From: Allium sativum
Lineage: Eukaryota > Streptophyta > Magnoliopsida > Asparagales > Amaryllidaceae
Assembly: GCA_030737875.1 (NCBI GenBank)
Contig: CM060912.1
Location: 882,097,199 to 882,161,198 of the forward strand
Length of the DNA: 64,000 bases
Direction: 5' to 3'
Shown here in pieces: positions 59,661 to 64,000 of this stretch (position 1 is the stretch's first letter; the number at the start of each line of letters is the position of its first letter). The notes beneath the pieces were generated by a model. It saw nothing but the letters and a program-made list of their open reading frames with translations, did not search any database and was not told the origin of the DNA. The translations under genes and the position numbers were made by a program.

Positions 59661-60339
59661 TTATTCGTCACCAGGAGGCACAGACACCGAGAACAGGGCC
59701 CCCAAACCCCGCGGGTTTCCACTGCCGCCCTACACACATGGCGCCACCGAGTGGGCCACCACCCACGGCGAACGTGCGCCGCCCTCCCTCCTTCCACGTG
59801 GCGGGTCCTGATCGTTGTTCAGTGCCTCGGTGTTTGTGCGAATTGGAACCCTACCTTTGAACGAGACGTGAATACATCGGCCTGAAACAGTATAAGGTGG
59901 AAGAAGAAGGCTTTATTTATTTAATTAATTATATTCAAAATGTTATTAAACTTCATAAAATCATATCTTGTTCATTTTTGATCAGAATTCGACAAAATTG
60001 AATCTGTTGGACTCGTATTTCCGAGATCTACGCGATGGAACTGTCCTTGACCAGAACGGAGCACTTTGAATTTTAGCCAAAAATGCGATGTGAGATATCT
60101 TTTTAAATTTAAAATTAATTTTTTAATTAAATTTGAAATTTATATTTATTTCATATTCATGGTTGTATATATAATTATTGCAATGTCGATTTGTTCTGTG
60201 TTGACGATTGCTGAGTTATATTTGTTGTTTGATGATGATGATTGTTGTTTGGCTAGATTTAGATTTACATCGATTAAAATATAGAATTAGAAATATTCCT
60301 TTTTGGTTTACTTTAAAAGGATGAAGACCAAATTTACAT

Positions 60340-61590
60340 TTTATTTGCAATGGAATTAAAGTTACACTTTTATTTGCATTTACAAATGCAATTATAGTTT
60401 GAAATTAAATTTCGATCCTTTATTTGCATCCACAGATGCAAATATATATTGAAATGAAAATTATACTTTTATTTTGCACCTACTAATGCAATTATATTTT
60501 AAAATATAACTTACTCTTTTATTTGCATTCACTAATGCAAATATTCATTAAAAATAGAATTTATTCTTTTATTTATATTAACTAATATAAATAAACTTTG
60601 TAAATAGGACTTGTTCTTTTATCTACATTCACCAATGTAAATATATATTGAAAATAGAAATTGTTCTTTATTTGCATTTACCAACGCAAATATATAATGA
60701 AACAAATTATTCTTTCATTTGCACTCACCAATGCAAGTACATATATTTGAAAATAAAGTTTATTCCTTTATTTGCATTTATCAATGCAAATATGCATTGA
60801 AATTTAAGTTTATTATTTTATTTGCATTTACAAATGCAAATATAAAATGAAACTAAAGTTTATTCCTTTATCTATGTGCACCAATGCAAATATATCACAT
60901 TCTTATACCTTGAATAGAATTTGTCAAAAATATACATTTTTATACATTGAATAAAATAATAACATTTTTGTCAAACAATGATTAGTGAATTAAAGGTAAC
61001 ATTTTTGTTAAAACATAAGTAGTGGAAAAAAAAATTAAATAACACTTTTGTTAGAACCTGATTTATTAAAGACAAAAATTTATTCCTTTATTTTCATTTA
61101 CTAATGCAAATATACATTGAAATTAGGACCTGTTCTTTTATCTGCATTCACTAATGCAAATATACCTCAAAATGAAAATATTTCTTTCATTTGCATCCAC
61201 AAATGCAAATATACATCGAAAATTAAAATTTGTCCTTTTATTTGCATTCACAAATGTAAATATTCATTGAAAATAAAATTAGTTCCTTTATTTGTATCCA
61301 TTAATGCAAATATTCATTAAAAATAGGATTTGTTCTTTTATGTGCATTCCTTGTTTTCAAATAAACTATAAATAAAAGTTACATTTATTTATTTGCATTC
61401 CTTATTGCAAATAAAACATTAAAAATTAAGGTTTTACTTTTGTTTGCAATTCTAAATGTAAATAAAACATCAAAATGTAAGTTACATTTTGATTACATTT
61501 TTGATATAAATAAAATGTCATTTGAGAGTTGCATTTTTATTTGCATCCTTTAATGCAAATAAAACATGAATTAAACCTCTCATTTTACTT
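60340..61590 (+). repeat. Hairpin array, atttgcatt...aatgcaaat, about 17-20 units
   Basis: Units of about 48-52 bp each hold atttgcattcactaatgcaa or a close variant, followed by tatacattgaaa and an AT-rich spacer. The stem is usually TTTGCATT/AATGCAAA with a 3-5 base loop. Some units change on both sides: at about 60620 TACATT faces AATGTA, and at about 60575 TATATT faces AATATA. The array is interrupted at about 60905-61085 by degraded DNA. Confidence 0.9.
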
Positions 61591-62954
61591 TCAAATTAAG
61601 AATTACCTTTTTATTCACATTTTCAGATGTAAATAAAAGATAAGATTTTATATTTTAGTTACATTCTAGTTGTAGCAAAAATGATAAGAATTAATGTTCC
61701 AATTATTTTCATTCAAAAGACAATATGAAGCATAGATTTTAGAAATTCATTTCTTATTGAAATTTTATGTGAAATGAAAAGAGTCAATTTGTCAGATATA
61801 TTATAAGAAATAAAAAGAGTCCTTTTGATCACTTTAAAAGAATGAATTGGAATTGTTTATTTTAGCTATGGTAAAAGAATGAATAATTAAACATTCATAT
61901 TTTTGTCATTAAAGTAGAAGTAGACAAAAGTACTCATTTTTGTCTAAATCAAAAAAATGTGACAAAATATAGCACTTGTATGTTAAATTAGAATTAAAAT
62001 ACAAATTGTTCACCTTTATCAATTTGTAATAGTTAAATCCAATTATCCTCCTTTGTCAATTTATGCTTGTTGAAACAAATTGGTCTCTTTGCCAAATTAC
62101 AATAGTTAAAACAGACATGATCATTATTTTGGTACATAAGTTTTGAAAAAACAAATATATCACTTTTATCTGTTTGATAAATTTAAAATGGTCAGTTAAA
62201 CAAACAGATCGCTTTTATTTATTTTGTCGGAATAGATTTGTTGACAAAACAATGTCATTATTTTTATTGTTTGACCAAATAGATTAATTGAACTAATACA
62301 TTTATTTTATCAAGATATAATAGGAAGCAAAATTACATTTTGTTAATTAAATTTAGAATAAAACAAAAATTACATTTTTTTATTAAATAAAGAGTTAAAC
62401 ACAAAGAGCATTTTGTAAAATAGGTTTGTGTTACCTCAAAATAGAAGTAACATTTCTTGAACATTTTTTTGGAATAAAACGTATATTTTTATTGGCATAA
62501 CATGAAATAGGTTTTATAAGTAAATATAAAGATCATTTTTATTTGCGAACCTACATTAGAAATTATATTCAAATATAGGAATCATATTTTTGGTCAAACA
62601 TACATTAGAATGTGTAGGTGAACTAAAACACATTTTTATGTGTTAGATTATATGTTGGAAATATATAACAAACAAACGTATCTTGTAGTTGTCATCCCCA
62701 ATAATGCCATATAAATAAATCACCGTTTATGTGACATTAGAATTGTATAGGAAAATTTTACGAATAAAAATACATTTTTATTCGATATTAGAAATAAATT
62801 ACATGATGGTTCATTATCATCAACTTGATAGTAGAATTGGATTGATTAAGTCCTTTAACCAATCATTTATTTTATGAACTGTTTGCTGGCTGAAAACCCC
62901 ACACGGGTGTTGGGATGAAAATTGACCTACACTAATCCCAATATTTATTTGTAT

Positions 62955-62972
62955 GTCGATCGAACGATCGAC
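62955..62972. other. Perfect palindrome GTCGATCG-AA-CGATCGAC
   Basis: Two 8-bp arms are separated by two bases. It lies just after the ggctgaaaacccc block of LTR F. It is not seen in element A at the matching place, so it is specific to this copy or family. Confidence 0.6.
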
Positions 62973-64000
62973 AGGCAGCGATGATCGTTATTATTTCATT
63001 TTAATGTTCACACAGTTATAGATTGCACTCTGGATGTGAATGGATGGTTTGATGATATTTATCATTACGGTTATATACATTCAATGTATGAAATCCATAT
63101 AACAAGTTATTTGGCAAATGATTGAGTCGCATTCCAATGCAGGATTTCTTTTAAAATAAGGAATATTTTTTAAAATAAGGAATATTTAGAAAAAGAACAT
63201 TGTAATATAAATATCTTTTAAATAAAGAATACCGTACTATAAAGGATAATTTATATAAAGAATATTTTGATATAAAGAATATTATTATATAATATTTAAC
63301 AAATAATGAAATGATGATTTCTATGTCCATTCTTGAATGGACTAAAACATAAAAATATATGTCTATTATGGTAAACTAGTTATTAATTAGGATAAATATT
63401 TTAAATAAGATTTTGTTGGAATTAGATAAAAGAATTAGGTTTTGGGTTGTCGTGAATGGTGTCTTAAATAACACTGTTCTTAAACCCCGTATTTAAAGGA
63501 TAAATCTTTTAATTAAGATTTTTAGAGTTTTCGATTATATTTAGTAGTTGAAATGAAAAGATATGTGAACTGGGTTTATTGTGAACTATGTTTTAAACGA
63601 CATTTGTTTTTTAACCCAAATTAAAACCAAGGTTAATTCCTTCAAAAATTGAAATAATCATTTAATAATGGATTTTTTTATATTAAAATCCAAATTGGAG
63701 TTTTAACGAATCTTTAAAAAAGAAGATTAAAGAATAAATTTATAAGATTTTATCTTTGATGATATTAATGGGAACCTTTCCCTAAAAATAAGATTATTCT
63801 ATATAAAAGAATATATTGAATTGGAATGAGGCGTTGAATGTGTTTTAATAGCACTTGATTTTTAATTATAAAATACGCAAGTTATTCCGAAAGACGGGGT
63901 TTAACCCATTCCGAATAATTATCACGACGATGAAGAGTCGAAGATATTGGAGACAGTGTTGAAGACCGACGATCCTCACATCGAATGGACAAGGACTACT

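Larger units (their letters stand above)
59660..64000 (+). mobile_element. 5'-truncated plus-strand LTR F, related to element A
   Basis: Several blocks match element A's LTR read on the minus strand: ggctgaaaaccccacacggg near 62890 (A near 7875), gtcttaaataacactgttct near 63460 (A near 5785), and from about 63818 to the window end (A near 5080-4900). A GC-rich stretch at 59680-59830 with ccacgtggcgggtcc resembles A's leader near 9050. There is no TGTAAC start. The LTR continues past 64000. No coding sequence is supported. Confidence 0.65.

Noticed and set aside
59633..59860. 75-codon Pro-rich ORF
   Set aside because: Lies across the E/F junction in GC-rich leader DNA; no motif or homologous frame in element A.
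60340..61590. Possible CRISPR array
   Set aside because: Repeats are degenerate, spacers are also similar to each other, and the context is a plant LTR with no cas genes.

Overview
This window looks like repeat-rich nuclear DNA from a flowering plant with a large genome. It is AT-rich. I found no host gene, no rRNA gene and no operon-like gene layout. The only intact gene is the gag-pol of a Ty3/gypsy (Tekay/Del-type chromovirus) LTR retrotransposon. Nearly all of the rest can be assigned to nested LTR retrotransposons with unusually long LTRs, plus a copia remnant, a CACTA end, a LINE/SINE tail and microsatellites. The species cannot be told from the sequence.

Layout, left to right. 1-2785: 3' part of a Tekay-like LTR running in from the left. 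2786-3436 and 29980-30393: two halves of an older plus-strand LTR, split by an insertion. 3437-29974: giant-LTR element A (minus strand, target duplication ggtca), with about 7 kb LTRs around only 749 bp of internal DNA. Inside its right-hand LTR sits the autonomous Tekay element (13296-24965). 30394-32908: no gene; it ends at a minus-strand primer-binding site. 32909-52832: a minus-strand LTR (element C), interrupted by giant-LTR element B (plus strand, 33507-47001, target duplication ggatt, about 6 kb LTRs, 1.5 kb internal) and by another minus-strand LTR, D, whose 5' end is at 52011. 53745-54356: copia 3' LTR and broken RNase H, cut by a CACTA terminus at 54357. 55914 to about 59660: plus-strand LTR E, related to D. 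About 59660-64000: 5'-truncated plus-strand LTR F, related to A, running off the window.

How it works together. Only the Tekay element encodes proteins. Elements A and B are non-coding but keep the signals a chromovirus needs: TG...CA LTR ends, an initiator-Met tRNA primer site, a purine-rich tract, and a block just before that tract shared with Tekay. The simplest inference is that they were moved in trans by Tekay-type proteins.

The most unusual signal is in the presumed transcribed (R-U5) part of these LTRs. First, a paired module of about 90 bp has an almost constant centre (CCCGGAACCGNCCGG) and flanking stems that differ in sequence between copies but stay complementary. Second, different families carry tandem arrays of small hairpins, some with paired (compensatory) stem changes. 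Both point to conserved nucleic-acid structure in the long leader RNA or DNA of these elements.
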